From CAYPPG01 sp964412555 (GTDB lineage Bacteria > Hinthialibacterota > Hinthialibacteria > Hinthialibacterales > Hinthialibacteraceae): 64,000 nt of DNA. The translations under genes and the position numbers were made by a program. The stretch lies in the NCBI GenBank assembly GCA_964412555.1, contig CAYPPG010000003.1, forward strand, positions 62,001 to 126,000, given 5' to 3'. Every line of letters starts with the position of its first letter. The stretch's first letter is position 1. The notes under the pieces are model-generated. The model saw only the letters and a list, made by a program, of their open reading frames with translations. It did no database searches and had not been told where the DNA came from. Shown piece by piece: positions 36,453 through 45,826 of the stretch.

Positions 36453-37578
36453 TTAGCGGCTTAATATATATTCAATGACACTCAAATCTCTTTTTGATCT
36501 CAACGCTTGTTCAATTTCCGTTAATTTATTGAGAGAGTGTATTTCCTTTATTTGATGAGCGATATGGGATGCGCTATCTCCATAATTCACTTCTAGAGCA
36601 AGCAATATTCCTCTTTTCAAACCTTCCTGAAGCCCTTCCTGAAGCCCTTCCTGAAGCCCTTCCTGAAGCCCNNNNNNNNNNNNNNNNNNNNNNNNNNNNN
36701 NNNNNNNNNNNNNNNNNNNNNNNNNNNNNNNNNNNNNNNNNNNNNNNNNNNNNNNNNNNNNNNNNNNNNNNTTCCTGACGTCCTTCCTGACGTCCTTCCT
36801 GACGTCCTTCCTGACGTCCTTCCTGACGTCCTTCCTGAAGCCCTTCCTGAAGCCCTTCCTGAAGCCCTTCCTGACGTCCTTTCTGCAAGCCTTTTTGTCG
36901 CCCTTCTTCAATACCTTCTTGAAGAGCAGTTTTTCTGGCATCTTCGGCAAAAATTTTGTAGGCATATGACTCGATCATAAGGTCTCTCCTTCTCTCGAAT
37001 AGTTCGTTGCACAATTTCTCTTTGCGCAAACCAGCAAAAATAGCCATGGCTGCCAATAAATCCGTTTTCTCCTCCTTCTCCAAATCACTATTATACAACA
37101 TTTCTTCCGCTTCAAAGACTAATTCTTCACCATTTTTCATGACCGGAATAAACGGAAAGAGTAAATAATCTCCGGTTTCAATCAACTCTTCCGCATTTTC
37201 TTCCCACATTTTGATGAGATCGAAATGGAAGTTCAATTCTTCGTCTTCATATTCTCCTTTTGCCGATGCACTCTCTGAAAATAAAAACATTGTACTCCGT
37301 ACAGGGAGGTTGTATTTTTGCTTTGCTCGAATCCTATAATCAATCAAATTCAGAAGATCTTTTTCCTGCCAGCGTGTCTTGAATTCCCATATGTGAATCT
37401 CTTGATTTCCCTCCTTATCGGTCACTTTGATCAAATAATCTCCTTTCTTGATATTGGGTAATTCTTGCGGTAGATCATCGATCAATTTCAATGAAAACGC
37501 TTTCCGTTTTCGAAAAAAACGAAATATAGACTCTTTTCCCTTATCAACCAAAATTTTAGAAGTAATATCGTATTTCAC
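36453..37578 (-). CDS. Rpn/PD-(D/E)XK-family nuclease-like protein, interrupted by an assembly gap
   Basis: The N-terminal part (from GTG at 37578, KYDITSKILVDKG) has a PD-(D/E)XK-like core: DYLIKVTDKEGNQEIHIWEFKTRW, where E-x-K is visible. It continues through the family's typical MFLFSE and LLFPFIPVMKNGEE segments. A tail of LQEG/RQEG tetrapeptide repeats follows. After 100 N's the frame changes, since 100 is not a multiple of three, and the C-terminal helix ALEVNYGD to EYILSR continues to a TAA at 36453. I read this as one gene whose frame break is an artefact. A TTG at 37596 is an alternative start. Rpn proteins promote recombination and often sit in repetitive families. Confidence 0.75.
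36622..36890. repeat. 12-bp coding tandem repeat (QEGL/QEGR) around an N gap
   Basis: Units CTTCCTGAAGCC and CTTCCTGACGTC repeat on both sides of the gap, encoding the tetrapeptides LQEG and RQEG. The assembler evidently failed to span the array, so the copy number is unknown. Confidence 0.92.
36672..36771. other. Assembly gap, 100 N's
   Basis: Exactly 100 N's, a conventional placeholder length, inside the 12-bp tandem repeat. All coordinates to the right may be offset relative to the real chromosome. Confidence 0.99.
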
Positions 37579-37735
37579 TTTTGCAATCCAGAACAATGAT
37601 AAAAACAGTAACTCTATATTGTATCATAAAAGCAATAGTAACTTGCAAATTCCCAAATTGCAAATCCAAACTCATTTATGTACACTTTCCTATACGGGAA
37701 TTTCGAATGATAATCTTTAAAAAAGTAGATAACCA

Positions 37736-38389
37736 ATGAATGACACGATTTCTTACCAATTACCGCCATGGCATTTAAAAGGGGAAGGATTGATCGTTTT
37801 TAGATTCCCCGCTCCCTCCGACATCCCGTCGAAATACCCGCAGGATATCTTGATTCGTAGCCCTTTTTGGGGAAAAACCATTGCCGGTTATTACATCGGT
37901 TCTTATATCACAACGGTAGGAGAGCATGAAACTACTCCATGGAATGAGTGGGGAAATGTACTGGGATATGCAAAAGCCCAGAGAGATTCCGGTCTTTTTA
38001 TCAGCGCGATGGCTACTGATTCTTCCGCTGCTTATACTGCCGGCCGTGAAGTGTGGGGGCTGAACAAAATCATGGGCGCGATTCGCTTTGAAACAGAAAA
38101 AAATACCGGCCGTGCTGAGTTGCAAACCGACACGGATTCTGTTCACCTCGAGTGGAAAACCTTCGGTCCTGCCTTTCCATTTTCACGGCCAAACTGGTTT
38201 CTCACCTCAATCTCTGGAAAAATGCATAAGTACCAGGTTCGCATTCCGGCTCAATATAAATTGTGCCGGATTCACCTACTAAAACAGGAAGGCCCTGATT
38301 TCACAGGGCTGAAAGAGGGAAAATGGTGGGGTATTCGATTTTTTGATGCCGATATCATAGTTAATTCTCCGGAGGCAATTCTTCCCTAA
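37736..38389 (+). CDS. Acetoacetate decarboxylase-like protein
   Basis: 217 residues. The opening PPWHLKGEGLIVFRFP and the central YIGSYITTVGEHETTPWNEWGNVLGYAK plus GREVWGLNKIMGAIRFE match the ADC-like superfamily. The Lys in GREVWGLNK occupies the place of the Schiff-base lysine of acetoacetate decarboxylase. Many members act as other decarboxylases or dehydratases on keto acids. The last 29 bp overlap convergently with the end of mltG. Function beyond family is unknown. Confidence 0.78.
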   Translation: MNDTISYQLPPWHLKGEGLIVFRFPAPSDIPSKYPQDILIRSPFWGKTIAGYYIGSYITTVGEHETTPWNEWGNVLGYAKAQRDSGLFISAMATDSSAAYTAGREVWGLNKIMGAIRFETEKNTGRAELQTDTDSVHLEWKTFGPAFPFSRPNWFLTSISGKMHKYQVRIPAQYKLCRIHLLKQEGPDFTGLKEGKWWGIRFFDADIIVNSPEAILP

Positions 38390-39509
38390 GATTCTCTTCC
38401 TGAGCGGAAGTATTCTCAGTGCTTTGTTTTCGCTTCTCGGCTAAATCACGACGTTCTTTCTTCATCTCCCTTTTATTGATGATATGCTCATTGTGGGTCA
38501 CTGAGAACACAGCTTCTCCACTCGGCATCGTCACGAAGTAAAAATAATCGGTTTGAGCCGGCATGGCAGCAGCACGTAAGGACGCACGTCCGGGGTTGCA
38601 AATTGCCGCAGGAGGGAAACCGGTATTTTCATAAGTATTGTAAGGTGAATCAAGTTCCAAATCCTCCGACGTCAATCGGCGGGACCAATCATTCAAGGCA
38701 TAATGAATCGTGCTGTCGGCCTGGAGCGGCATATCTTTTTCGGCCCGATTGATGAAGACAGAAGCGATAATGGGGCGGTCTTCATCCAGTTTCGCCTCTT
38801 TTTCGATAATCGAAGCCAATACCACGACACGAAAAATCTCTTGTTGAGGGGAAGGTTCGCCTTCCTGCCACCACCATTGTACATCCGGATTTTGTGTCGC
38901 TTCCTCACGGATTTCTTGCCAGACACTTTCAAAGGTGCGGATCATGCGAGCGACAACTTTTATGGCAGGCGTATTTTTTTCAAAAAAATACGTTTCCGGA
39001 AATAACAATCCTTCGCAGCCGGGATTCGCCCCTCCCGGCGCTTGAGCAATGATCCCTTGAAAAACATTTTGTTTCCGGCATTCTTCCAAAAAAGCTTCTT
39101 TCGTACAAATTTCCAGTTCTTCGCACTTTTCTGCAATTTGAATTTGGGTGAATCCTTCCGGGATCGTCAACGGATGCCGGAAGGCATAACCCGTCGCTAG
39201 CATTTCCACGATTTCATAGGGGCTTTGCGTTCCTTGAACCTTATATTCACCGGCCCGGATTTTTGTAGCGAAACCACGCAAATCCGCTAAAGCGAGGAAA
39301 AACGTCTTGCTGTGAATAACCCCCTTTTCATACAAAATATCGGCGACATCCCGTGCCGTCATTCCTCGTTCGATTTCAATAAAAAATGCATCATCCTCCG
39401 TCCCCCAAGGACTCGTCCAACGGCTGTATTCATCGTAAATAATCCAACCTGCCACTACCACAACCAAAAGGAACACAACACCAATAATCAACAGTATTTT
39501 TTTCTTCAT
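38361..39509 (-). CDS. mltG: Endolytic murein transglycosylase MltG
   Basis: 382 residues with one N-terminal membrane helix (residues 4-24). It cleaves nascent peptidoglycan glycan strands at the inner membrane. The LysM-like region (about 45-105) precedes the YceG catalytic domain. The catalytic Glu is Glu236 in LASIIEKEAK, followed by VFINRAEKDMPLQADSTIHYAL and YNTYENTGFPPAAICNPGRASL. The C-terminus has a charged tail after EHIINKREMKKERRDLAEK that is longer than in most homologues. Confidence 0.95.
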   Translation of the reverse strand: MKKKILLIIGVVFLLVVVVAGWIIYDEYSRWTSPWGTEDDAFFIEIERGMTARDVADILYEKGVIHSKTFFLALADLRGFATKIRAGEYKVQGTQSPYEIVEMLATGYAFRHPLTIPEGFTQIQIAEKCEELEICTKEAFLEECRKQNVFQGIIAQAPGGANPGCEGLLFPETYFFEKNTPAIKVVARMIRTFESVWQEIREEATQNPDVQWWWQEGEPSPQQEIFRVVVLASIIEKEAKLDEDRPIIASVFINRAEKDMPLQADSTIHYALNDWSRRLTSEDLELDSPYNTYENTGFPPAAICNPGRASLRAAAMPAQTDYFYFVTMPSGEAVFSVTHNEHIINKREMKKERRDLAEKRKQSTENTSAQEENLREELPPEN

Positions 39510-39772
39510 CGTTCCCCTATCCTCTTTTGATAACCATTTTTGTCATGTAATCTCACTGTCGAGTAATACTAAAACTTAGGCAAAATATTTCTTCATTCAT
39601 TCAAATTTTAACGATTGAATTGAGGGTATGTCATGTTCTCACCAATTCATCATTACAAGATTTTACATTTGTTCTTTCCGATTGACTATAGCCATTATTT
39701 TATCAAAATATGAATGACTCACGAAGCCGTCATCATTGGATCCAATAAATTGCCTCTTTCAGGAGAATTACC

Positions 39773-41137
39773 GTGGAAAATACAATCCGCTATATCAAGG
39801 AAAACAACCGGCGTTTTATCGACGAATTGGTTGAGTTTCTTACCATACCAAGTTTGAGCGCGCAAAGCAAGCATAAACCGGACTGTGAACGAGCTGCCAA
39901 TTTTCTCGTAACACAACTCCAACAATTCGGATTGAATACCAAAATCGTTCCAACGAAGGGAAATCCGATCGTTTACGCCCGTTATCATACCGGAGACGAT
40001 CAACCCACAGTATTGATTTACGGTCATTATGATGTTCAACCCCCTGAACCGCTAGAACTTTGGAATAGCCCTCCTTTCGAGCCAAGAATCGAAAACAATA
40101 CGATTTACGCTAGGGGGGCAACCGATGACAAAGGGCAAATATTCGCTCATCTCAAAGCAGTCGAAGCCCATCTCAAAACAACCGGAAAATTGCCGGTGAA
40201 TGTCATTTTGATTATAGAAGGTGAAGAGGAAGTGGCCGGAAGCGGTGTTTCCGATTTTATCCGCGAGTATCGGGATGAATTACAATGCGATGTTGCAGTG
40301 ATCAGCGATTCCTGCCAATACGGTCCCAACATGCCCGCCCTCTGCTATGGCTTACGAGGTATCTGTGCGGAAGAAATTATTGTCAAAGGACCAAAACAGG
40401 ATCTTCACTCCGGTAGTTTCGGCGGTTCTGTCGCCAATCCCGTCAATACGCTATGCCACATTGTCGCCAAACTTAAAGATGAAACCGGAAAAATACAAAT
40501 ACCGGGTTTTTACGAGGATGTATCTCCTCTCGAAGACTGGGAAAGAGAAGCTTTTGCTTCACTGCAATGGGACGATCATGAATTTCGCGAAAGTCTCGAA
40601 GTGAAACAACTCCACGGAGAAGAAAGTTATACTACCCTTGAACGAAAATGGGCGCGCCCGACATTGGATGTGAACGGGATTTTCGGAGGCTACAGCGGCG
40701 AAGGAGCGAAAACTATCATCCCGGCTTGGGCGGGAGCAAAAATCACCATGCGCCTGGTACCGAATCAGACTCCGAAAAAAATCAGTACTTTATTTCGTGA
40801 ATATGTTCGGGCCATCACACCCAATACGGTTGAAATTTCCTTCATTGACCACAGCGGATGTGGCCCTGTGGCCGTCCCGCGCACGGCTCCATTCGTCGAA
40901 CAAGCGCTTGAGTCTCTTCGGAAAGGTTTCGAGGCAGAACCGGTATTCATCCGGGAAGGCGGTTCGATTCCTATCGTCCTGACCATTCAGCAGGAGCTCA
41001 AGGTCCATACAATGCTACTCGGTTTCGGTCTGCCCGATGACAATCCTCACGGGCCAAATGAGAAATTTTCGTTGGTGGATTTTGAAAAAGGGATTATTAC
41101 TTCTGCAACGTTTCTTGAATTGTGCGCAAAGAAGTAA
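39773..41137 (+). CDS. M20-family metallodipeptidase
   Basis: 454 residues from a GTG at 39773, with AGGAG 8 nt upstream. The dinuclear zinc site is complete: His85 and Asp87 in YGHYDVQPPEP, bridging Asp118 in GATDDKG, and catalytic Glu151-Glu152 in IEGEEEVAGSG. The lid domain follows. It resembles cytosolic dipeptidases of the CNDP/DapE-like M20 group and probably cleaves dipeptides. No signal peptide. Monocistronic; 39510-39772 upstream is AT-rich and holds nothing recognisable. Confidence 0.92.
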   Translation: MENTIRYIKENNRRFIDELVEFLTIPSLSAQSKHKPDCERAANFLVTQLQQFGLNTKIVPTKGNPIVYARYHTGDDQPTVLIYGHYDVQPPEPLELWNSPPFEPRIENNTIYARGATDDKGQIFAHLKAVEAHLKTTGKLPVNVILIIEGEEEVAGSGVSDFIREYRDELQCDVAVISDSCQYGPNMPALCYGLRGICAEEIIVKGPKQDLHSGSFGGSVANPVNTLCHIVAKLKDETGKIQIPGFYEDVSPLEDWEREAFASLQWDDHEFRESLEVKQLHGEESYTTLERKWARPTLDVNGIFGGYSGEGAKTIIPAWAGAKITMRLVPNQTPKKISTLFREYVRAITPNTVEISFIDHSGCGPVAVPRTAPFVEQALESLRKGFEAEPVFIREGGSIPIVLTIQQELKVHTMLLGFGLPDDNPHGPNEKFSLVDFEKGIITSATFLELCAKK

Positions 41138-41206
41138 TTTTCGTTCATTTCAACATTATCCTTAACTGCTTGTTCATAAATTGTTATCGAATTTGAAAGG
41201 GTTCAG

Positions 41207-42439
41207 CTATTGTTCGACTGAAAAATACCCATACAACACCTCACACAATTGCTCTCCAAACAACTCCCAGTCTTTACCCATCGGCGGTTTCTGAAGTCCT
41301 TCGCTCCAGTCGATGTTCAATTCGATGCCAAAGGAATCGATTTGATAGCGGTCCGAGAATGCGGCGGTCATGACGCGGGGAACCCATCGGTTTTTGCCCA
41401 TCAGTTCCGTGCTGGTGTACCAGGTGTGTTTGCGCAGGAGTCTTGCGATGCGCTCCATGTTGCGAAGGTAATTTTGATGTTTGTCTTGCTTTCGGAAACA
41501 GTAGATGTATTCGCGGACATCATTGTGCCAGTCGATGGCGAGGTGCGGTTTACGACCTTTTTCGATCATGTTTTTTAGCCATTGTTCGAGGGCATAATTT
41601 TCCGGGGCAATCTTCGGATCTGCCGGATTTTGCCAGCCTGTGTTGAGATTGTAACCGGTGATGGAATAATATTGTTTTCCCCAATGAATACCGTCTTTAT
41701 TCGCCATCGGCATGGTGTAGACGCAGTAGCGCCGCAGATACCGTTGGGCGTCTTCGTCATCGGAAGTGAGTTTACGGATAAGGCCTTGAATGACCCAGCT
41801 GCCGGACACTTCCCAGCAATGCGGACGGATGCGAAGAAAGACGCGAGAGGGGGCGGTATCTTTACCGATTCGGATGATTTCCAGTTCCCGCCCTTGAACA
41901 GTATGGCCAATAGGGGTGATTTCTACCTGCGGATGTTCTTTGATCTCGGCTTTCAATCGTTCCAAATCGCTGACACGATACGGTTCGGAGCGGGATATAT
42001 ATATCATGGCTTCTTTCATGTAGACTTGAAATTGAATCCGGTCTTCGGCGATGCGGTCGGCGGAAATTGGTTTCCAGGTTGTGCCGTCAGGGGAAATGAA
42101 GCAGTGTGTTTTATCGGAGATATGTGTGCCGTGCCAGCCGCCATGATGAACCGATAAACCGTTGATTTCTATGGTTACATCGGAGTTTTGATCAGCAAAG
42201 AGTTGAAAATGCCAGTGGCCGACATCGTCATCGAAGTTAGTGCTATCAATGCCGTGAATAGGATTTATGATCAAGTGTCCATTCGGTGCAATTTCCCAAG
42301 TCAATGGGGAACCATTTTCGAAATGCCAGTTTACAGAATGGACAGGAGAGTTGTATTCATTCCAGTCTTGGGGAATCGTGGAAGCTGAGGCGGTCGAGAG
42401 AGTGGATAAAAAAGTAATAGTAATGAATAGATTTGTCAT
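41207..42439 (-). CDS. Secreted M14-family zinc carboxypeptidase-like protein
   Basis: 410 residues with a signal peptide (1-20). An N-terminal beta-sandwich (about 30-150) is followed by an M14 peptidase fold. Zinc ligands are His207 and Glu210 (RPHCWE) and His305 (DWHND); the catalytic Glu is Glu373 (GIELNI). The conserved substrate-binding NR pair appears as NLNTGW (264-269), with Thr for the usual Arg, so terminal-carboxylate recognition may be altered. The two-domain plan resembles cytosolic carboxypeptidase-like proteins, yet it is exported. It begins 9 nt after the lyase-like gene, so they are co-transcribed. Confidence 0.85.
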   Translation of the reverse strand: MTNLFITITFLSTLSTASASTIPQDWNEYNSPVHSVNWHFENGSPLTWEIAPNGHLIINPIHGIDSTNFDDDVGHWHFQLFADQNSDVTIEINGLSVHHGGWHGTHISDKTHCFISPDGTTWKPISADRIAEDRIQFQVYMKEAMIYISRSEPYRVSDLERLKAEIKEHPQVEITPIGHTVQGRELEIIRIGKDTAPSRVFLRIRPHCWEVSGSWVIQGLIRKLTSDDEDAQRYLRRYCVYTMPMANKDGIHWGKQYYSITGYNLNTGWQNPADPKIAPENYALEQWLKNMIEKGRKPHLAIDWHNDVREYIYCFRKQDKHQNYLRNMERIARLLRKHTWYTSTELMGKNRWVPRVMTAAFSDRYQIDSFGIELNIDWSEGLQKPPMGKDWELFGEQLCEVLYGYFSVEQ

Positions 42440-42448
42440 AGTGATGAA

Positions 42449-43474
42449 TCAATATCCTTCCCAGTTAATGGATGTTTTGCCGGGAGAAAGTGGGCCGATG
42501 TAATTTTTCGCAACGACAATATGATCAAACCACACTTTGCTGACATGTCCCTGAGGTGCTCTTGTTATGTAGAGATATGTCCAAAGATAGTTGACAGCGA
42601 GTTCTTCGACAGTGCGCCACTGATAACCATCGAATGTTTTATTGCTATCACTATCGGGATTCCACCAGCCTCCCCGCCAATTGCCTTTTGGGAATCCCTC
42701 GCCAATGTGACTGACGACCTGATCCCCCACGCGCCACAATTTACCGTCGATCCAGAACGCTTGTTCGCCGTTCGAGGCGGTGACGGGATCGTTCATTTTC
42801 ACCATCATTTCCACGCAGATCCATTGACCTTTTTGCACCTTCGGTTTGGGAACGCCGGAAAGGAAGGGAGTTCCCCAATAATTGCCGTCTCCGTGGATGT
42901 GCATGCCCTGCCAATAGGTATAAAAATCCCAATTCCAATTAGTACCGTAAGGCTCAACGCCAGTTGTGAAGCGTTTATCACCTTCCGGTTGGGTACCTGC
43001 GCCTCCCTGAGGCCAAGGGGTGGAAGGATTGAAGCCACCGAGATGGGTGCCAAAGTGATGAATCTGGGCACAGTCGGGAGCGAATTTGACGTAAAAGCGG
43101 GCGAAAACTTGCTCATAGCCGGGCATCAGCCGTCGGTACAGATGGCCGCCGGTACCTTGGCCGCCGATATGCGTCATGAGAAGGGAATGGTTTCCCTTGC
43201 TTTCGGTAGGAATATCTTCGGAGAAAGACATAATATCCAGGTTTTTGACGCTCTCCCACCGGTTTTTCATCGTGTTGAGCGAGTTTTCTTCAAATTTTTC
43301 AACGAAGATGACATGGGGATCCTCTTCGATGCCGGTGTCTCCCGGATAGTTGGAGGCTATGCCGTTCTTGCCTTCGGGAAGTTTTGTATAGTCTTCGGCC
43401 GATTGGAGTGGGAGCGGTTGAGTGGTGAAAAGGGAAAGAATGAGAAACAATGTCAACATTCGTATAAATACCAT
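42449..43474 (-). CDS. Secreted polysaccharide-lyase-like jelly-roll protein
   Basis: 341 residues with a signal peptide (residues 1-26). The mature part starts DPHVIFVEKFEE and looks like a concanavalin-A-type beta jelly roll: ARFYVKFAPDCAQIHHFGTH, GMHIHGDGNYWGT, WICVEMMVKMND and KVWFDHIVVAKNYIGP at the end. Similar proteins in Planctomycetes-like genomes are annotated as hypothetical or lyase-like. No catalytic residue can be fixed. First gene of the two-gene operon with the M14 peptidase, suggesting joint action on extracellular glycopeptides or wall material. The 296-bp gap upstream holds no gene. Confidence 0.7.
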   Translation of the reverse strand: MVFIRMLTLFLILSLFTTQPLPLQSAEDYTKLPEGKNGIASNYPGDTGIEEDPHVIFVEKFEENSLNTMKNRWESVKNLDIMSFSEDIPTESKGNHSLLMTHIGGQGTGGHLYRRLMPGYEQVFARFYVKFAPDCAQIHHFGTHLGGFNPSTPWPQGGAGTQPEGDKRFTTGVEPYGTNWNWDFYTYWQGMHIHGDGNYWGTPFLSGVPKPKVQKGQWICVEMMVKMNDPVTASNGEQAFWIDGKLWRVGDQVVSHIGEGFPKGNWRGGWWNPDSDSNKTFDGYQWRTVEELAVNYLWTYLYITRAPQGHVSKVWFDHIVVAKNYIGPLSPGKTSINWEGY

Positions 43475-43770
43475 AGTTTTAATTCCTTGTTCGTTTTACC
43501 TTTTTGGTTTTGATAAAATTTTGATCATAATGAATCGTAGCATGATGATGGTGTGGATTCAAATCGATGTGTTGGCATAGATAGTGAAAGTTTTTATATT
43601 CTATTCGAGTTTAAAATCCAAAGGTGAAAGAAGCGGCAGTTGAAAGGAACGAGAAAATGGGAGCGAGAAAGATTTGTATTCCCAATCCACACGGTTCACA
43701 AGCAATTCATATCAGTACAGGAGATATTGCGACAAGAAGGCATATCTGAAGATAAATGAAAGCAATTGAA

Positions 43771-44331
43771 TTAAATTGACAGAAATTTAAAAGCCAAAAA
43801 GAGCAATAATATTCCTCCGGCAGCGCCCACAATGCGGCCGAATGAAGCGCGCAAGAAGCGACCGAGAAATAAGCCGGTAAGGGTCATGGTTCCGGCGACT
43901 ATGCCGATGAGGAGACTAGGAAGAAGAGGATGAATTTCAAGAACGCCGAACACTAATCCCACCGCCAGGGCATCGACGCTGGTAGCAATGGAAAGAGAAA
44001 CCAGGAACCAACCACGGGTGAGGTCGCGGGTGATCTCCTTATCGTCCGATAAAATCGAATCGTATAGGTTGTGAAGCGCAACGAAGAAAAGCACACCGAA
44101 CGCCAACCAATGATCCCATTTTTGCACCCATTCCACGGCAAGGCTGCCGATACACCATCCGATAAGCGGCATAAGAAATTGGAATAGGCCGAAGTGAAAT
44201 CCAAGCCGGAATTTCTGGCCTTTGTAGCGCTTGCCGGTACCAACAGCAAAGGCGACAGAAAAGGCATCGGCTCCAAGGGCAATAGCGATGAGAAGTATTG
44301 ACCAAATCGATGAAATGGCTGCTGTTTCCAC
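43771..44331 (-). CDS. mntP: Manganese efflux pump MntP
   Basis: 186 residues from a GTG at 44331, six membrane helices. The duplicated family motifs are both present: ALGADAFSVAFAVG in helix 1 and ATSVDALAVGLVFG in helix 4, each with the Asp essential for Mn2+ export. It lies 8 nt after an SDR gene, last of a run with an ABC exporter and two SDRs. No yybP-ykoY riboswitch is visible, since the gene is internal to the operon. Confidence 0.92.
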   Translation of the reverse strand: METAAISSIWSILLIAIALGADAFSVAFAVGTGKRYKGQKFRLGFHFGLFQFLMPLIGWCIGSLAVEWVQKWDHWLAFGVLFFVALHNLYDSILSDDKEITRDLTRGWFLVSLSIATSVDALAVGLVFGVLEIHPLLPSLLIGIVAGTMTLTGLFLGRFLRASFGRIVGAAGGILLLFLAFKFLSI

Positions 44332-44339
44332 AAAGTTTC

Positions 44340-45083
44340 TTACCGTCGAATGCCAAAATTTTTCAGTTGCCAGTCTGGGAAGGTGCAGTATTCAAGTGTG
44401 TCGAGATGATCCGGCATGTTGCAGAGATATTCGACCTGTTCGGCATAAGTTTCCGGATCGGCATACATTTTTTCAGGGGGATGAGGCCGGCCGCCTCGGT
44501 TGTCAAAAAAACGGGTTTCGGTCATGCCGGGACAGATTTGATGGACATGAATATTATACTCATGAATTTCCTTCGCGAGGCAGTGAGAGAAACCACGCAA
44601 TGCCCATTTGGAAGCGAAATAGAGACTATGCCCTTTGCGATAATAAATAGAAGCGATGGATGAAATCATGAAGATGCGGCCTTTTTTCGCTTGCATCATA
44701 GCGGGGAGAGCACGTTTCGTGCAGAGAAATACTCCCCGGCAGTTGACAGACATGGTTTTGTCCCATTGTTCTTCGGTGAGTTCCAGAAGTGAATTCGTAC
44801 CGGAAATCCCGGCGTTGTTGACGAGTATAGTAGGGAGACCGAATCGTTTTTCTGTTTTTTGAAACCAGCGATTTACATCGATTTCCTGGGAGACATCGGC
44901 TTGAATGGCGAGAACATCGATTCCGGCTTGTTTCAGTTCGGGTTCCGCTTGGTTGAGATCGTTTTCGTTCCTGGCGCAGAAGCTGATTTTTGCTCCCTGT
45001 TCACCGAGTCGTTTGGCGATGGCATAACCGATCCCTTTGCTGCCTCCACTGATCATGACAATATCCTCGTGAAATGAATGCAT
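44340..45083 (-). CDS. Short-chain dehydrogenase/reductase
   Basis: About 247 residues from the ATG at 45083, preceded by GAGGAG; a longer frame to 45164 overlaps the upstream SDR and lacks a ribosome binding site. Rossmann motif SGGSKGIG, NNAG motif, catalytic Ser in MISSIAS and YFASK dyad are intact. Substrate unknown. It is 37% or so alike by eye in layout to the SDR just upstream, suggesting a tandem duplication. Confidence 0.88.
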   Translation of the reverse strand: MHSFHEDIVMISGGSKGIGYAIAKRLGEQGAKISFCARNENDLNQAEPELKQAGIDVLAIQADVSQEIDVNRWFQKTEKRFGLPTILVNNAGISGTNSLLELTEEQWDKTMSVNCRGVFLCTKRALPAMMQAKKGRIFMISSIASIYYRKGHSLYFASKWALRGFSHCLAKEIHEYNIHVHQICPGMTETRFFDNRGGRPHPPEKMYADPETYAEQVEYLCNMPDHLDTLEYCTFPDWQLKNFGIRR

Positions 45084-45091
45084 GGTTCTCC

Positions 45092-45826
45092 TCAATAATC
45101 GTACCGCTGGAATGTGTTCGTGTAGGTGATTTCCGGCACCTGCGCATGAGAAGGCAGGCGGCAAAGAAAATCGATAGTTGCGGCAATTTCGGCAGGATCA
45201 ATCCAGTCGATATCCCAATCCGGTTTACCGATTTCATCAAAAATGCCGGTATCTGTCATCCCTGGGCGAACAATGTTCACTAGAATCCCATGTTCGCAGA
45301 GTTCCTGCGCAATACAGCCGACGAATCCTTCCAATCCCCATTTGGTGGCAGCGTAACAGGAATTTTGTGGAGGTGTGATGATGGCGATATTGGAAGACAC
45401 AAAGATAATTCTACCTGATTTGCGTTCGATCATTTGGGGCGTTACCGCTTTGGTAACGAGAAACGCCCCTTTCAAATTGATGGCGAATTGAGTTTCCCAC
45501 TCGTCGTAGGCAATGTCGACGATGCTGTTGGGTTGATAAATACCGGCGTTGTTGATAAGAATATCGATAGGGCCAAAACGCCGGTTGATTTCAGATACAC
45601 CGGATTCGATAGAGGGAAAATTGGAAATATCTGCGGTAAAGGCAAATACATCGTGCGAAATTTCTCTCAAATGAATTTCTGATTTCCGCAACTTGTCTTC
45701 ATTTCGTCCGCAGAACGCGACTTTTGCACCGCCCTGAAGAAGTTTCTTCGCGGTTTCAAATCCGATTCCACTGCTTCCGCCGGTGACGAAAGCGACTTTA
45801 TTTTGGATCTCTGTATTTTCTATCAT
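45092..45826 (-). CDS. Short-chain dehydrogenase/reductase
   Basis: About 244 residues from the ATG at 45826, which overlaps the ABC exporter stop by one base (TGATG). Motifs TGGSSGIGFETAKK, NNAGIY, FVSSNIAI and YAATK are all present. The ending VPEITYTNTFQRYDY aligns with the ending LEYCTFPDWQLKNFGIRR of the next SDR, and both contain IRPGMTDT or ICPGMTET. Likely paralogues acting on related substrates. Confidence 0.88.
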   Translation of the reverse strand: MIENTEIQNKVAFVTGGSSGIGFETAKKLLQGGAKVAFCGRNEDKLRKSEIHLREISHDVFAFTADISNFPSIESGVSEINRRFGPIDILINNAGIYQPNSIVDIAYDEWETQFAINLKGAFLVTKAVTPQMIERKSGRIIFVSSNIAIITPPQNSCYAATKWGLEGFVGCIAQELCEHGILVNIVRPGMTDTGIFDEIGKPDWDIDWIDPAEIAATIDFLCRLPSHAQVPEITYTNTFQRYDY

